Positions 16,272-24,853 of a DNA stretch of 63,231 nt are shown in pieces; positions within the stretch are counted from its first letter, which is position 1, and each line of letters starts with the position of its first letter. The notes beneath the pieces were generated by a model. It did no database searches and was not told the origin of the DNA. It saw nothing but the letters and a program-made list of their open reading frames with translations. The translations under genes were made by a program, and so were the position numbers. The stretch comes from an uncultured Collinsella sp. Lineage in GTDB: Bacteria > Actinomycetota > Coriobacteriia > Coriobacteriales > Coriobacteriaceae. The DNA is taken from assembly GCA_934654585.1 (NCBI GenBank), contig CAKUGF010000011.1:1-63231 (forward strand), read 5' to 3'.

Positions 16272-16306
16272 GAGGGCGGGCGTTCTTGCGATCGCCCGCC
16301 CTTTTT
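16272..16306 (+). terminator. Hairpin with T-run between modA and modB
   Basis: Arms GGGCGGGCG and CGCCCGCCC with a 10-base loop are followed by TTTTT. As it is inside the mod operon it probably acts as a partial terminator giving more ModA than ModBC. Confidence 0.75.
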
Positions 16307-16358
16307 AGATTGAAGCGGCGTGCCCGCGCGCCGTTGCCCTGTGTTTGAGGAGTCGCCC

Positions 16359-17840
16359 GTGTCAAGGAAAACGATTCGCCTACTCGCTGCGCTGGCGGCG
16401 GTTCTCTTTGCGTTTACCTCACTGCCCGGAGTTGCTTGTGCCGAGGCGCTTTTTGCCACTGCCGACGGACGCCAAGCGACAGAGGACTCTGCGCTTATCG
16501 ATGGCGTCGATTTTGGCCTCAACGCCTTTGAGCGCAACGCCAAGGGCACGGCCCGCTCGTTTGCCGACCAGCCCGAGGGTTATCGTTTTCCCATCTACAG
16601 AAAGACGTCGCTCGTAACGGTGACCACGCCTACGAGCATCGTGGTGTGGGTCGATGCGCATGCCGCCAAGGAAGCGGGCCTCGATATCGCAAGCACCTCC
16701 GACCAAAAGGCGCTCAAGAAGATGCTCGCGGGGCTCGATAAGTCTCACTCCATGGGAGGCGCGCTGCTGGAGGACTCCAAGCTCGAGTGGGTGTTTACCT
16801 CGGACAATGAGCTGGTACAGGGCGATTACCGTTATCTGTTTAAGGTGAAGGGCGACGACGGCGACTACTACACCGTCGTGAATGCCGCGGACGCCGCAAA
16901 CCCCGGGCTCAATCTGGGTGACGGAGCCCTGTGGAGCGATAACGCCGCCTTGGTGCCGTATGCGAGTGTCTCGACGACGGAGCCACCCTCTCTAGCGGAG
17001 CGCGCCGCGACCTTCTTTGGCAGTATTGACTACCGTCCGTTTTGGGTGTCCACCAAGACGAGCGGTCTCGCCTTGGTGATCGCGTTCGCGCTGGGCCTGT
17101 TTGCCGCATGGAAGACCATGGGCACCACGAGCCGCGTGAAGGGCCTGCTCGATTCGGTCTTTACCATCCCTATGGTGCTGCCGCCCACGGTTTGCGGCTT
17201 TTTGCTCCTCATGCTGTTTGGCCGCTCGACCGGTGTCGGCCAGTGGCTGATCGCGCACGGCATTTCGATCGTTTTTACCTGGCCCGCGGCGGTTATTTCG
17301 GCCGTCGTTGTGTCGTTTCCGCTGGTCTACCGCACAGCGCTCGGAGCCTTCGAGAGCCTCGATACGCAGATGCTCGACGCCGCACGAACCCTGGGATGGT
17401 CCGAGCATCGCATCTTTACCAAGCTTATGATGCCGCTTGGCTGGCCCTCGATTGCCGCCGGCACGGTGCTCGCCTTCGCGCGTGCCATGGGCGAGTTTGG
17501 CTGTACGCTGTTCTTCGCGGGCAACTATGCCGGCATTACGCAGACCATTCCCATCGCCATCTACTTTGAGTGGATGGGCGGCAATACGTCGGTGGCGCTC
17601 TTTTGGGTCGTCGTCGTGATCGTCTTCAGCTTCTTGGTCATCCTATTCATCAACATGTACACGGCGCATTCGCAAAAGTACCGCGAGCGCGGTCTTTCCC
17701 GTGCGGATCGCAAGCAGGCCAAGGAGCTCGCCGACCAGGGCGATTCGCTCGATCCCGTCGGTGGCGATGCCCTGCGTATCGATCGCGAGGCGTTGGCCGG
17801 GCTTATGCGTGATGACGCGGTCGCGAAGGGAGGTCGATAA
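16359..17840 (+). CDS. modB: Molybdate ABC permease with an extra extracytoplasmic domain
   Basis: The 493-residue protein has three parts. Residues 1-28 or so are a signal peptide or first membrane helix ('LLAALAAVLFAFTSLPGVACA'-like, shortened here to its hydrophobic core). Residues about 30-225 are a soluble domain of unknown family. Residues about 232-430 are a normal ModB permease with about five or six helices, including 'PMVLPPTVCGFLLLMLFG' and the ATPase-contact loop 'LDAARTLGWSEHRIF'. A charged tail of about 55 residues ends it. Usual ModB proteins are 220-270 residues, so the front domain is an addition. The GTG start at 16359 follows GAGGAG. modC begins 3 bases after the stop. Confidence 0.88.
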   Translation: MSRKTIRLLAALAAVLFAFTSLPGVACAEALFATADGRQATEDSALIDGVDFGLNAFERNAKGTARSFADQPEGYRFPIYRKTSLVTVTTPTSIVVWVDAHAAKEAGLDIASTSDQKALKKMLAGLDKSHSMGGALLEDSKLEWVFTSDNELVQGDYRYLFKVKGDDGDYYTVVNAADAANPGLNLGDGALWSDNAALVPYASVSTTEPPSLAERAATFFGSIDYRPFWVSTKTSGLALVIAFALGLFAAWKTMGTTSRVKGLLDSVFTIPMVLPPTVCGFLLLMLFGRSTGVGQWLIAHGISIVFTWPAAVISAVVVSFPLVYRTALGAFESLDTQMLDAARTLGWSEHRIFTKLMMPLGWPSIAAGTVLAFARAMGEFGCTLFFAGNYAGITQTIPIAIYFEWMGGNTSVALFWVVVVIVFSFLVILFINMYTAHSQKYRERGLSRADRKQAKELADQGDSLDPVGGDALRIDREALAGLMRDDAVAKGGR

Positions 17841-17843
17841 GCC

Positions 17844-18914
17844 ATGTCACTCGTTCTGGATATCAAAAAGCGCTATCCCGGCTTTGCCCTCGACATTCAG
17901 CTGGAGGCCGGCGAGGAGCGGGTGGCGCTGCTTGGCGCCTCCGGATGCGGTAAGAGCTGTACCTTGCGCTGCATCGCCGGCGTGGAGACGCCCGATGAGG
18001 GCAAGATCGTCGTCAATGGCGTGACCTTCTTCGACTCTGCCGCGGGCATCAACTTGTCGCCCCAGGAACGCAAGTGCGCCCTGCTGTTCCAAAACTATCA
18101 GCTGTTTCCCAATATGACGGTGGCCGATAACGTTTGTGCCGGCGTTGAGGATGCCGGCGACGCCGCAGCGCGCAAAAAGCTTGCCGAACGCTATCTGGGT
18201 ATCTTTGGCCTGGCCGACTTTGCCGACCGCTATCCCGCGCGACTTTCGGGCGGCCAGCAGCAGCGTGTGGCGCTTGCCCGCATGGTGGCGGCGCACCCGG
18301 GCATCTTCATGTTCGACGAGCCCATGAGCGCACTCGATGCGTATCTCAAGAGCGCGCTTGAGCAAAACATGCTCGACCTGTTCGATGTCTGCAACCGCAC
18401 CGTGCTGTACGTGAGCCACGATATCGATGAGGCATGCCGCCTGTGCGAACGCATCTGCGTGATGCATAACGGGCATGTTGAGGAGATTGGCTCCGTCGAG
18501 GACGTGGTCCGCCGGCCGCAGACCTTAGCTGCGCTGCGCCTGACGGGCTGCAAGAACACGAGCCGCGCGCGCAAGATCGGGCCTCAGGAAGTTGAAGCCC
18601 TTGACTGGGGCATGACCTTCAATGTTGGTCGCGAGGTGCCCGATAACGTGGCGTACCTGGGCATTCGCGCGAGCTACTTCCATGTGGACAACCGTGCCGA
18701 GCGTGGCCGCAACAGCTACGACCTGCACGTGGCCCGCGTGAGCGATTCGCGTTTTGAGCGCTTGGTGCTGCTGGATGTGCCACGTGCCGACGCGCCGACG
18801 CGCCTGCAGTGGAAGGTCAACAAGGTGAGTGTGCCTGTCGAGGAGCTGTCGCAGGCGGGGGAGACCTTGCGCATGCATTTCGACGCGAGCAGGATTCATC
18901 TGGTTTGCCGGTAG
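17844..18914 (+). CDS. modC: Molybdate ABC transporter ATPase
   Basis: The 356-residue ATPase powers ModAB uptake from the cytoplasmic side. It has Walker A 'GASGCGKS' (residues 31-38), a Q-loop 'LLFQNYQLFPNMTV', the signature 'LSGGQQQR', Walker B 'GIFMFDEP' and the switch His in 'YVSHDIDEA'. A C-terminal domain of about 120 residues is in the place of the molybdate-sensing TOBE/MOP domain, though it is divergent. It overlaps nothing but sits 3 bases after modB, which shows translational coupling. Confidence 0.93.
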   Translation: MSLVLDIKKRYPGFALDIQLEAGEERVALLGASGCGKSCTLRCIAGVETPDEGKIVVNGVTFFDSAAGINLSPQERKCALLFQNYQLFPNMTVADNVCAGVEDAGDAAARKKLAERYLGIFGLADFADRYPARLSGGQQQRVALARMVAAHPGIFMFDEPMSALDAYLKSALEQNMLDLFDVCNRTVLYVSHDIDEACRLCERICVMHNGHVEEIGSVEDVVRRPQTLAALRLTGCKNTSRARKIGPQEVEALDWGMTFNVGREVPDNVAYLGIRASYFHVDNRAERGRNSYDLHVARVSDSRFERLVLLDVPRADAPTRLQWKVNKVSVPVEELSQAGETLRMHFDASRIHLVCR

Positions 18915-19364
18915 CGCGGTGTGCGGTACGGTCGGGGGATTGGTTCCTTGGCCGTCCAGGTCCTTAACGGGCTGCCATTCGCCGAATCGGGGATGACAAA
19001 ACCTTATTAATCTGATAGTTATTTATCAGTCAGCGAGGTGCTCGCATCCCGATGCTGTCATACGCGTGTCGGCGGTGTTCGTCTGGACGACGACCGTTGA
19101 TATAGTTACCTTCGACGAGAAAAGGAGGGCGCGCCGATGCCGCAGAAGACATATTCGCGTCGCGTTGCCGCGCGCGCCCTCTATATGGCTCGGAGCCGCA
19201 TATGAGCAGGTATGTTCACGGCTCCGGGAGAGACGACGCACAACTAAATCATCAACCGCAAAGCGGGTTCCCCAAAATTCCGGGTTTAAGCACGGCTGGG
19301 TTTTCGCCACCCACCGTGCAGCAATACCGTAGCTATTCATTTTTGGTTCGAGAGGGGAACCGTC
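18915..19364 (+). promoter_or_regulatory. Structured 450-base leader region before the double-cubane genes
   Basis: The gap holds an inverted repeat CTGATA/TATCAG at 19012-19029, a short Arg-rich reading frame (19137-19205), and three hairpins: GAGGGCGCGC/GCGCGCCCTC (19125-19134 with 19172-19181), CGGAGCCG/CGGCTCCG (19191-19198 with 19219-19226), and a GCACGG/CCGTGC stem near 19290-19319. No T-run terminator or known riboswitch was recognised. Confidence 0.45.
19137..19205 (+). CDS. Possible 22-residue Arg-rich leader peptide
   Basis: ATG at 19137 is preceded by AAAAGGAGG, the best ribosome-binding site in the region. The frame reads 22 residues ending in TGA, of which six are Arg (for example 'YSRRVAARALYMARSRI'). 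The ribosome site lies inside one arm of a 10-bp hairpin whose other arm is within the frame. This looks like a translated leader controlling the downstream operon, but it could be chance. Confidence 0.3.
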   Translation: MPQKTYSRRVAARALYMARSRI

Positions 19365-20648
19365 ATGGCTGAAGAATTCGATTTCCATCCGATGTGGGAG
19401 AGCCTCGGCATGAATCTTGCCGACCACGACATGCTGCTGGGTGCCGTGGGCCAGATGTACGGGGATATGTTCCTGACGCAGAACAATCGCCCCAAGTCCA
19501 CTTCCTACCTGGATTTTGTTGCCACCAACATTCATAGCGGCCGTATTAAGGAGATGCTCGACAGGAAGGAAGCCGGCGAGGCCACCAAGATCGTCGGCTC
19601 GTTCTGCGTCTATGTGCCCGAGGAAATCGTGCTTGCGTGCGATGGTATTCCCGTGGGCCTGTGCTCTGGTGCCGACTGGGCAACGGACAAGGTCGAGGAG
19701 CATCTGCCGCGCAACACCTGTCCGCTCATCAAGAGCTTTGCTGGCTTTAAGCTGGGCGAGGTCTGCCCCTACATCGAGTCGAGCGACCTGGTAGTCGGCG
19801 AGAACACTTGCGACGGCAAGAAGAAGGCCTATGAGTTCTTTGCCACGCAAAAGAACATGTACGTCATGGATATCCCCAACGTGCACGACGAGTCGACGCT
19901 CGTGACCTGGAAGGCCGAGGTCAAAAAGCTCGCCGCAAAGATCGAGGATGAGTGTGGCGTCAAGATTACGCCCGAGCGTCTGAAGACCGCCATTCACGCC
20001 GTCAATGAGAAGCGCCGTGCCCTGCAGCGTTTGGCTGCGACCCGCGCTGCCGACCCGGCGCCCATCAGCGGCCTCGATAGCCTGCTGACCGTGCAGGCTG
20101 CCTTTATGGACGACACGCCGCGCCTGACCGGCGCCATCAACGACATGGCTGCCGAGTGCGAGGAGCGCGCCGCCAATGGTGAGGGCGTGGCGCCCAAGGG
20201 CACCAAGCGCATCTTGTACACCGGCACGCCCATGGCCGTGCCCAACTGGAAGCTGTTCAACCTGATCGAGAAGGCTGGCGGCATCGTGGTGGGCGAGGAG
20301 TCCTGCACGGGTTCGCGCTACTACAAGGACCTGGTCGACGAGTCCGGCGAGACGGTCGACGAGATGCTCGACGCCATCGCCGAGCGCTACTTTAAGATCA
20401 ACTGTGCCGTCTTTACCCCCAACGACCAGCGTATGAAGGACATCGTCCAGATGGCGCGCGACCTGCATGCCGACGGCATCGTCGACGTGGCCCTGCAGTT
20501 CTGCACGCTCTATGAGATGGAGTCCTTCGCCGTGGAGAAGGCCGCCGAAGAGGCCGGTATTCCCTTTATGCACATAACGACCGACTACGCCGGCGAGGAC
20601 GCAGGTCAGCTGCAGACCCGCATTGAGGCCTTCTTGGAGACGATCTAG
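19365..20648 (+). CDS. Double-cubane-cluster reductase-like protein, copy 1 (HgdB/YjiM family)
   Basis: The 427-residue cytoplasmic protein belongs to the 2-hydroxyacyl-CoA dehydratase/benzoyl-CoA reductase superfamily, in the YjiM-like branch shown in other anaerobes to carry a double-cubane iron-sulfur cluster. Cys-containing motifs are '[17 protein letters not shown]', 'NTCPLIKSF', 'VCPYIE', '[10 protein letters not shown]' (N-terminal half) and '[10 protein letters not shown]', '[13 protein letters not shown]' (C-terminal half). Such proteins receive low-potential electrons from an ATP-dependent activator, which is encoded two genes downstream. No acyl-CoA genes are nearby, so a dehydratase role is not supported. 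The first 60 residues are an extension absent from copy 2. ATG follows GAGAGGGG. Confidence 0.82.
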   Translation: MAEEFDFHPMWESLGMNLADHDMLLGAVGQMYGDMFLTQNNRPKSTSYLDFVATNIHSGRIKEMLDRKEAGEATKIVGSFCVYVPEEIVLACDGIPVGLCSGADWATDKVEEHLPRNTCPLIKSFAGFKLGEVCPYIESSDLVVGENTCDGKKKAYEFFATQKNMYVMDIPNVHDESTLVTWKAEVKKLAAKIEDECGVKITPERLKTAIHAVNEKRRALQRLAATRAADPAPISGLDSLLTVQAAFMDDTPRLTGAINDMAAECEERAANGEGVAPKGTKRILYTGTPMAVPNWKLFNLIEKAGGIVVGEESCTGSRYYKDLVDESGETVDEMLDAIAERYFKINCAVFTPNDQRMKDIVQMARDLHADGIVDVALQFCTLYEMESFAVEKAAEEAGIPFMHITTDYAGEDAGQLQTRIEAFLETI

Positions 20649-20661
20649 GCCGCGCGGCTTC

Positions 20662-20749
20662 CCCAGGCACCCAATCTTGCCGTTCAAACCGTCGCTTGCG
20701 TACCAAAGTACGCGGCGCTCCTCTTTCACGGCAACATCGGGTACCTGGG
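20662..20749. repeat. 88-base imperfect palindrome
   Basis: Outer arms are CCCAGG (20662-20667) and CCTGGG (20744-20749), then TTGCCG/CGGCAA, and a perfect inner stem GCGTAC/GTACGC (20698-20713) round a CAAA loop. It lies between the two double-cubane genes, has no T-run, and may be a mobile palindrome or an mRNA processing/stability site. Confidence 0.6.
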
Positions 20750-20800
20750 AAAGCCGTCTTCGTAGTCGAATTTCTTGTCTTTTTTCTTTTAGGGAGCTAC

Positions 20801-21964
20801 ATGTCCGATGTAATTGAACAGCCGTTGCCGCGCACGTTTGAGGAGTTCAACGAGCAGCGCAAGGCGGCGTTTATTCGCGTTAAGGACTACAAGCAGGCCG
20901 GCAATCGCCTGGTCGGTTTTTTGTGCAGCTATACGCCGCTCGAGATTATCGATGCCGCGGGGGCTGCAAGCGTCGCCCTGTGCGGTACGTCCGACGAGGT
21001 AATTCCCGAGGCCGAGAAGGTGCTGCCGGCAAATCTGTGCCCGCTCATCAAGTCGACCTACGGCTTTGCCTACTCGCAAAAGTGCCCGTTTACGTACTTT
21101 AGCGACATGATCATCGGCGAGACCACCTGCGACGGCAAGAAGAAGATGTACGAGCTGCTCAACGAGCTCAAGCGCACGTACATTCTGCATCTGCCGCAGA
21201 GCCGTGACCGTGCCTACGAGCGCGAGGGCTGGTACGAGGAGTGTCGCCTGCTCAAGGAGGAACTCGAGAACTTCTACGGCATTACGATTACCGATGACGA
21301 CCTGCGCGCTGCCGTGCGTCGTCGCAACCGCCTGCGTGCCGCCCAGCTCGAGATGTTTGCGCTGCAGGCCAACCAGCCGGCGGCCATGAGCGGCGTCGAC
21401 CTGATGAGCACCATGTTCGCCGGTACGTTTAGCTTTGATATCGAGGCCTATACGCAGCAGCTGGAGCAGAAGGTCGCTGCCCTGCGCGAGGCTTACGACG
21501 CGGGCGAGCGCCCCGTTGTGGCGGATACCAAGCGCATCCTTATTACCGGCTGCCCGGTGGGCGGCGTGATCAACAAGATCGGTCGCACCATCGAGTCCAA
21601 CGGCGGCGTGGTCGTGTGCATGGACGACTGCTCGGGCGAGCGTACGGCCGCCATGATGATTGACCCCGACGCGCCCGATATCCTGCGCGCCATTGCCGAT
21701 CGCTACCTGGACATCAACTGCTCGGTCATGACGCCCAACGACGGCCGCATGGACAACACGCTGGCCATGTGCGAGAAGTACCACGTCGACGGCGTCGTTG
21801 AGAGCGTGCTGCAGGCGTGCCACACCTTCAATGTGGAAAGCGCCCGCATGCAGGAGGCCGTCGAGGGCGCGGGCATTCCGTACATGAAGATCGAGACCGA
21901 CTACAGCAACGGCGACATAGGTCAGATCGAGACGCGCATCGCCGCTTTTATCGAGACACTGTAG
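20801..21964 (+). CDS. Double-cubane-cluster reductase-like protein, copy 2 (HgdB/YjiM family)
   Basis: The 387-residue paralogue of the preceding gene keeps the same cysteine pattern: '[15 protein letters not shown]', '[11 protein letters not shown]', '[19 protein letters not shown]', 'DDCSGERT' and '[14 protein letters not shown]'. Each half has the Rossmann-like fold of the family. The two copies are clearly diverged, so they probably form a heteromer or act on different substrates rather than being a recent duplicate. AGGGAG precedes the ATG. The activator gene starts 51 bases downstream. The physiological substrate is unknown; related proteins reduce small molecules in vitro. Confidence 0.82.
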   Translation: MSDVIEQPLPRTFEEFNEQRKAAFIRVKDYKQAGNRLVGFLCSYTPLEIIDAAGAASVALCGTSDEVIPEAEKVLPANLCPLIKSTYGFAYSQKCPFTYFSDMIIGETTCDGKKKMYELLNELKRTYILHLPQSRDRAYEREGWYEECRLLKEELENFYGITITDDDLRAAVRRRNRLRAAQLEMFALQANQPAAMSGVDLMSTMFAGTFSFDIEAYTQQLEQKVAALREAYDAGERPVVADTKRILITGCPVGGVINKIGRTIESNGGVVVCMDDCSGERTAAMMIDPDAPDILRAIADRYLDINCSVMTPNDGRMDNTLAMCEKYHVDGVVESVLQACHTFNVESARMQEAVEGAGIPYMKIETDYSNGDIGQIETRIAAFIETL

Positions 21965-21970
21965 GACGAA

Positions 21971-21999
21971 TGCGGCATAGAGACAGTCCCTTTGCCGCA
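21971..21999. repeat. Degenerate GGGAC/GTCCC-family palindrome
   Basis: Arms TGCGGCA and TGCCGCA flank GACAGTCCCTTT. The right half matches the repeat family seen at 10206 and 40698; the left half has decayed. It lies just before the activator's ribosome-binding site. Confidence 0.45.
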
Positions 22000-22015
22000 T
22001 GTGAAGGAGGATGCC

Positions 22016-22780
22016 GTGGTTGGCATTGGTATCGACATCGGCTCGACGGCGGCGAAGGCCGCGGTGGTGGATGCCGGGGGCGCCATCGCGTGGACTTGCG
22101 TTATGCCGACGGGGTATTCTTCGGTCGATGCGGCCGAGCGCCTGCGCGAAGAGCTTGCTTCGGCCGGCTACGACGTGGCGGCCGACGACGTGCGTGTGGT
22201 CGCGACCGGTTACGGCCGTGTCGCCGTACCCTATGCGCACAAGGTCGTGACCGAGATCACCTGCCATGGCACCGGCGCTGTGGCGCTCTTTGGCGACCAC
22301 GGCACTGTGATCGACGTGGGCGGCCAGGACACCAAGGTCATCCAACTTAAAAGCGGCCGCGTGGCCAAGTTTGCCATGAACGACAAGTGCGCTGCCGGTA
22401 CGGGGCGCTTTTTGGAGATCATGGCCGATCGTCTGGGCATTTCTCAGCAGCAGATGGCCGACCTCGCCCGCTCCGGTGAGCCAACCAAGATCAGCAGCAT
22501 GTGTACGGTGTTTGCCGAAAGCGAGGTCATTAGCCTGATCGGTCGCGGTGAGCCGCGCGAGAACATCGCGCGCGGTGTGATCGAAAGCGTCGTGTCGCGC
22601 GTGGCGACTATGGCCGGACAGGCAGCGGGCGCCCCGTACTACCTGACCGGCGGCCTGTGCGAGAACGCCTATGTGGTGGAGCGACTGGGCGCGCTGCTGG
22701 GGTCTCCGGTTGAGACGTCGCCCCAAGCTCGCTTTGCCGGTGCCATCGGCGCGGCCATTCGTGCCCAGGCGCTCGGCTGA
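22016..22780 (+). CDS. ATP-dependent activator of the double-cubane/dehydratase proteins (HgdC/YjiL family)
   Basis: The 254-residue protein is an ASKHA-fold ATPase ('GIDIGSTAAKAAVVDAGG' at residues 4-21, 'VIDVGGQDTKVI' in the middle). Cysteines in 'NDKCAAGTGRFLE' and 'SSMCTVFAESEV' are the ligands of the 4Fe-4S cluster that bridges the dimer in this family. It uses ATP to push one electron at very low potential into its partner, here presumably both upstream proteins. The GTG start at 22016 is 5 bases after AAGGAGG; an earlier TTG at 21992 is inside the palindrome and lacks a site. Confidence 0.9.
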   Translation: MVGIGIDIGSTAAKAAVVDAGGAIAWTCVMPTGYSSVDAAERLREELASAGYDVAADDVRVVATGYGRVAVPYAHKVVTEITCHGTGAVALFGDHGTVIDVGGQDTKVIQLKSGRVAKFAMNDKCAAGTGRFLEIMADRLGISQQQMADLARSGEPTKISSMCTVFAESEVISLIGRGEPRENIARGVIESVVSRVATMAGQAAGAPYYLTGGLCENAYVVERLGALLGSPVETSPQARFAGAIGAAIRAQALG

Positions 22781-22849
22781 TGAGCCGGCCGTAGATGCGC
22801 GTTCATGCGTATACTGAGAAGCATTGTTTGTGTTTGAGAGGAGGTATCG

Positions 22850-23899
22850 ATGCTCGACGATCAGATTAGGCTCACGTCTATGACCGCCGCGAGCGGTTGA
22901 GCCGCTAAGTTGGCTCCTGGAGCCCTCGCCCAGGTCCTGGGTGACTTACCAAATGTGCCCAACGACAACTTGCTCGTGGGGTTCGATACCTCCGACGATG
23001 CGAGCGTCTTCCGCGTTGGCGAAAACCTGGGACTCGTTCAGTCCATCGACTTCTTCCCACCGATGGCCGACGACCCGTTCCTGTTTGGCCAGATCGCGGC
23101 GGCAAACTCGCTGTCGGACATCTACGCCATGGGCGGGCGTCCGAGCCACGCCATGAACCTGCTGTGCATTCCCAGCTGCCTGGGCGTTGAGGTTGCGGGG
23201 CAGATTTTGGCGGGCGGCGCCGACAAGTGCGTTGAGGCCGGCTGCACCATCGCGGGCGGCCACACCATCAATGACGATGAGCCCAAGTACGGCCTGTCCG
23301 TGAGCGGTTTTGTCCCGCTCGATCGCATGCTCGCCAATAGCGGCGCGCGCGTGGGCGATGCTCTGTTGCTGACCAAGGCGGTCGGCTCTGGCATCATCAC
23401 TACGGCCATTAAGGGCGAGCTCACCGAGCAGGATGAGGCCGCAGCGATGTTTGACTCGATGCGCACCCTCAACGAAGCACCGATTCGCCTTGCCGAGGGG
23501 CTCGAGCTTCACGGCTGTACCGACGTTACGGGCTTTGGCCTGATTGGACATGCGTGCGAGATGGCTGAGGGATCGGGCGTGCAGATTGAGCTTGCGTCTG
23601 GGGCGGTGCCGCTCTTTGACCAGGTGCTCGACATGGCGCGACTGGGCATTATCCCCGCCGGTGCCTACCGCAACCAGGATTTCTTTGGCCCACGTGTGGC
23701 TGCCGACGATGACCTAGAGCCGGGCATGCTGGATGCGCTGTACGATCCGCAGACGTCTGGTGGCCTGCTCATCGCGGCGCCTGCCGCCGATGTGGATGAG
23801 CTTGCGCGCCGCCTGCATGCCGAGGGTCGCATCGCCGCCGTTGTCGGTCGCGTATGCGAGGCGGAGCCGGACGGTCCCGCTGTTCGCGTTGTCCGCTAG
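22850..23899 (+). CDS. selD: Selenophosphate synthase, selenocysteine-containing
   Basis: The 349-residue enzyme makes selenophosphate from selenide and ATP, the selenium donor for Sec-tRNA. The frame runs through an in-frame TGA at 22898-22900 (codon 17) in 'MTAASG-Sec-AAKLAP', exactly the catalytic Cys/Sec position of SelD. Downstream are 'VQSIDFFPP', 'LSDIYAMGGRP', 'GGHTINDDEPKYGL' and 'DPQTSGGLL', all SelD hallmarks. The ATG at 22850 follows GAGAGGAGG. A SECIS-like stem-loop lies after the TGA. A gene caller that stops at TGA would start too late, near 22910. TATACT at 22810-22815 may be a -10 box. yedF follows. Confidence 0.95.
22898..22948 (+). promoter_or_regulatory. SECIS element of selD
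   Basis: After the Sec TGA, outer pairing TAAGT (22906-22910) with ACTTA (22944-22948) encloses GGCTCC/GGAGCC and an apical stem CCCA/TGGG with loop GGTCC (22933-22937). A small stem with a GGUC-containing loop 16-37 bases after UGA is what bacterial SelB recognises. Confidence 0.65.
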
Positions 23900-23955
23900 C
23901 AGCGCGTTTATTGAACTATGTACCGTTTTAGAACGATTTACTCGAAAGGAAAACC

Positions 23956-24582
23956 ATGTCTACCAAGATTGAAGTCAATGCCATGGGCGACGCCTGCCCG
24001 CTGCCCGTCGTTAAGACCCTTAAGGCTCTCAAGCAACTCGATGGCGAGGGCGCCGTCGTGACCTCGGTCGATAACGAGACCGCCGTCAAGAACATTTCCA
24101 AGATGGCGCAGGAGAAGGGCTGCGCGGCCTCGGCTGAGAAGGTCTCTGACGTCGAGTGGCATGTGACCGTGGCGACCGCCGGCGCCGTTGCCGTGGACGT
24201 GCCCGAGCAGGACGGTGCCGCCTTCTGCGACGCCGGCGACGGCAAAGGCAAGCTCGTCATCTCGGTCTACACCGACTGCATGGGCCGCGGTGACGACGAG
24301 CTGGGCCACAAGCTCATGAAGGCGTTCATCTTTGCCGTGACGCAGCAGGAGGAGCTGCCCGCGACCATGCTGTTCTACAACGGCGGCGCCAAGCTTACCG
24401 TCGAGGGCTCGCCGGTGCTCGACGACCTCAAGGCCCTGGCCGAGCAGGGCGTGGAGATCCTTACCTGCGGCACCTGCCTCGATCACTTTGGCATTAAGGA
24501 CCAGCTCGCGGTGGGCGAGGTCACCAACATGTACGTGATCGTGGAGAAGATGGAGCAGGCCGTGCGTGTCGTGCGCCCGTAG
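23956..24582 (+). CDS. yedF: Selenium-metabolism sulfurtransferase-like protein YedF
   Basis: The 208-residue protein has an N-terminal TusA-like domain with 'GDACPLPVVKTLKAL' (Cys-Pro-x-Pro at about residues 14-17) and a C-terminal DsrE-like domain with Cys in 'YTDCMGRGDDELG' and 'LTCGTCLDHFG'. This two-domain layout is the YedF family, which is found with selD and thought to carry or donate selenium or sulfur. Its place between selD and a cysteine desulfurase-like gene agrees. GAAAGGA precedes the ATG. Confidence 0.92.
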   Translation: MSTKIEVNAMGDACPLPVVKTLKALKQLDGEGAVVTSVDNETAVKNISKMAQEKGCAASAEKVSDVEWHVTVATAGAVAVDVPEQDGAAFCDAGDGKGKLVISVYTDCMGRGDDELGHKLMKAFIFAVTQQEELPATMLFYNGGAKLTVEGSPVLDDLKALAEQGVEILTCGTCLDHFGIKDQLAVGEVTNMYVIVEKMEQAVRVVRP

Positions 24583-24601
24583 CTCATTGGATGGGATTGC
24601 C

Positions 24602-24853
24602 ATGAGGGAGAAACGCCCGGCACTGGTCATCACGTTTCCCACCACGGCGGCCGCCATGGGCTGCGAGTCCCTGTGCACAGAACGTGGCCTTCCCGGACGC
24701 ACGATTCCCGTGCCCGGGGAGGTCGCGGCCGGCTGCGGCCTGGCTTGGAAGGCCTTGCCCTCAGATGAGGATTTGCTGCGCGGCGAGCTTGCCGCGGCTG
24801 GCGTTCCCACCGAGGGCTTTACCGTGATCGACATGTGGGAGGTCGTGCGATGA
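24602..24853 (+). CDS. DUF3343 protein, putative Se/S carrier
   Basis: The 83-residue protein begins 'MREKRPALVITFPTTAAAM' and has cysteines at 'GCESLC' and 'AAGCGLAW', with the order and length of DUF3343 proteins. These small proteins often accompany YedF and SelD and are suspected carriers of selenium or sulfur to selenium-dependent molybdenum hydroxylases. The stop codon overlaps the next start (ATGA), so the two are translationally coupled. Confidence 0.82.
   Translation: MREKRPALVITFPTTAAAMGCESLCTERGLPGRTIPVPGEVAAGCGLAWKALPSDEDLLRGELAAAGVPTEGFTVIDMWEVVR

Noticed and set aside
22850..22910. selD appears to start late at 22910 with a stop before it
   Set aside because: The TGA at 22898 is at the SelD catalytic position and a well-placed start lies at 22850.
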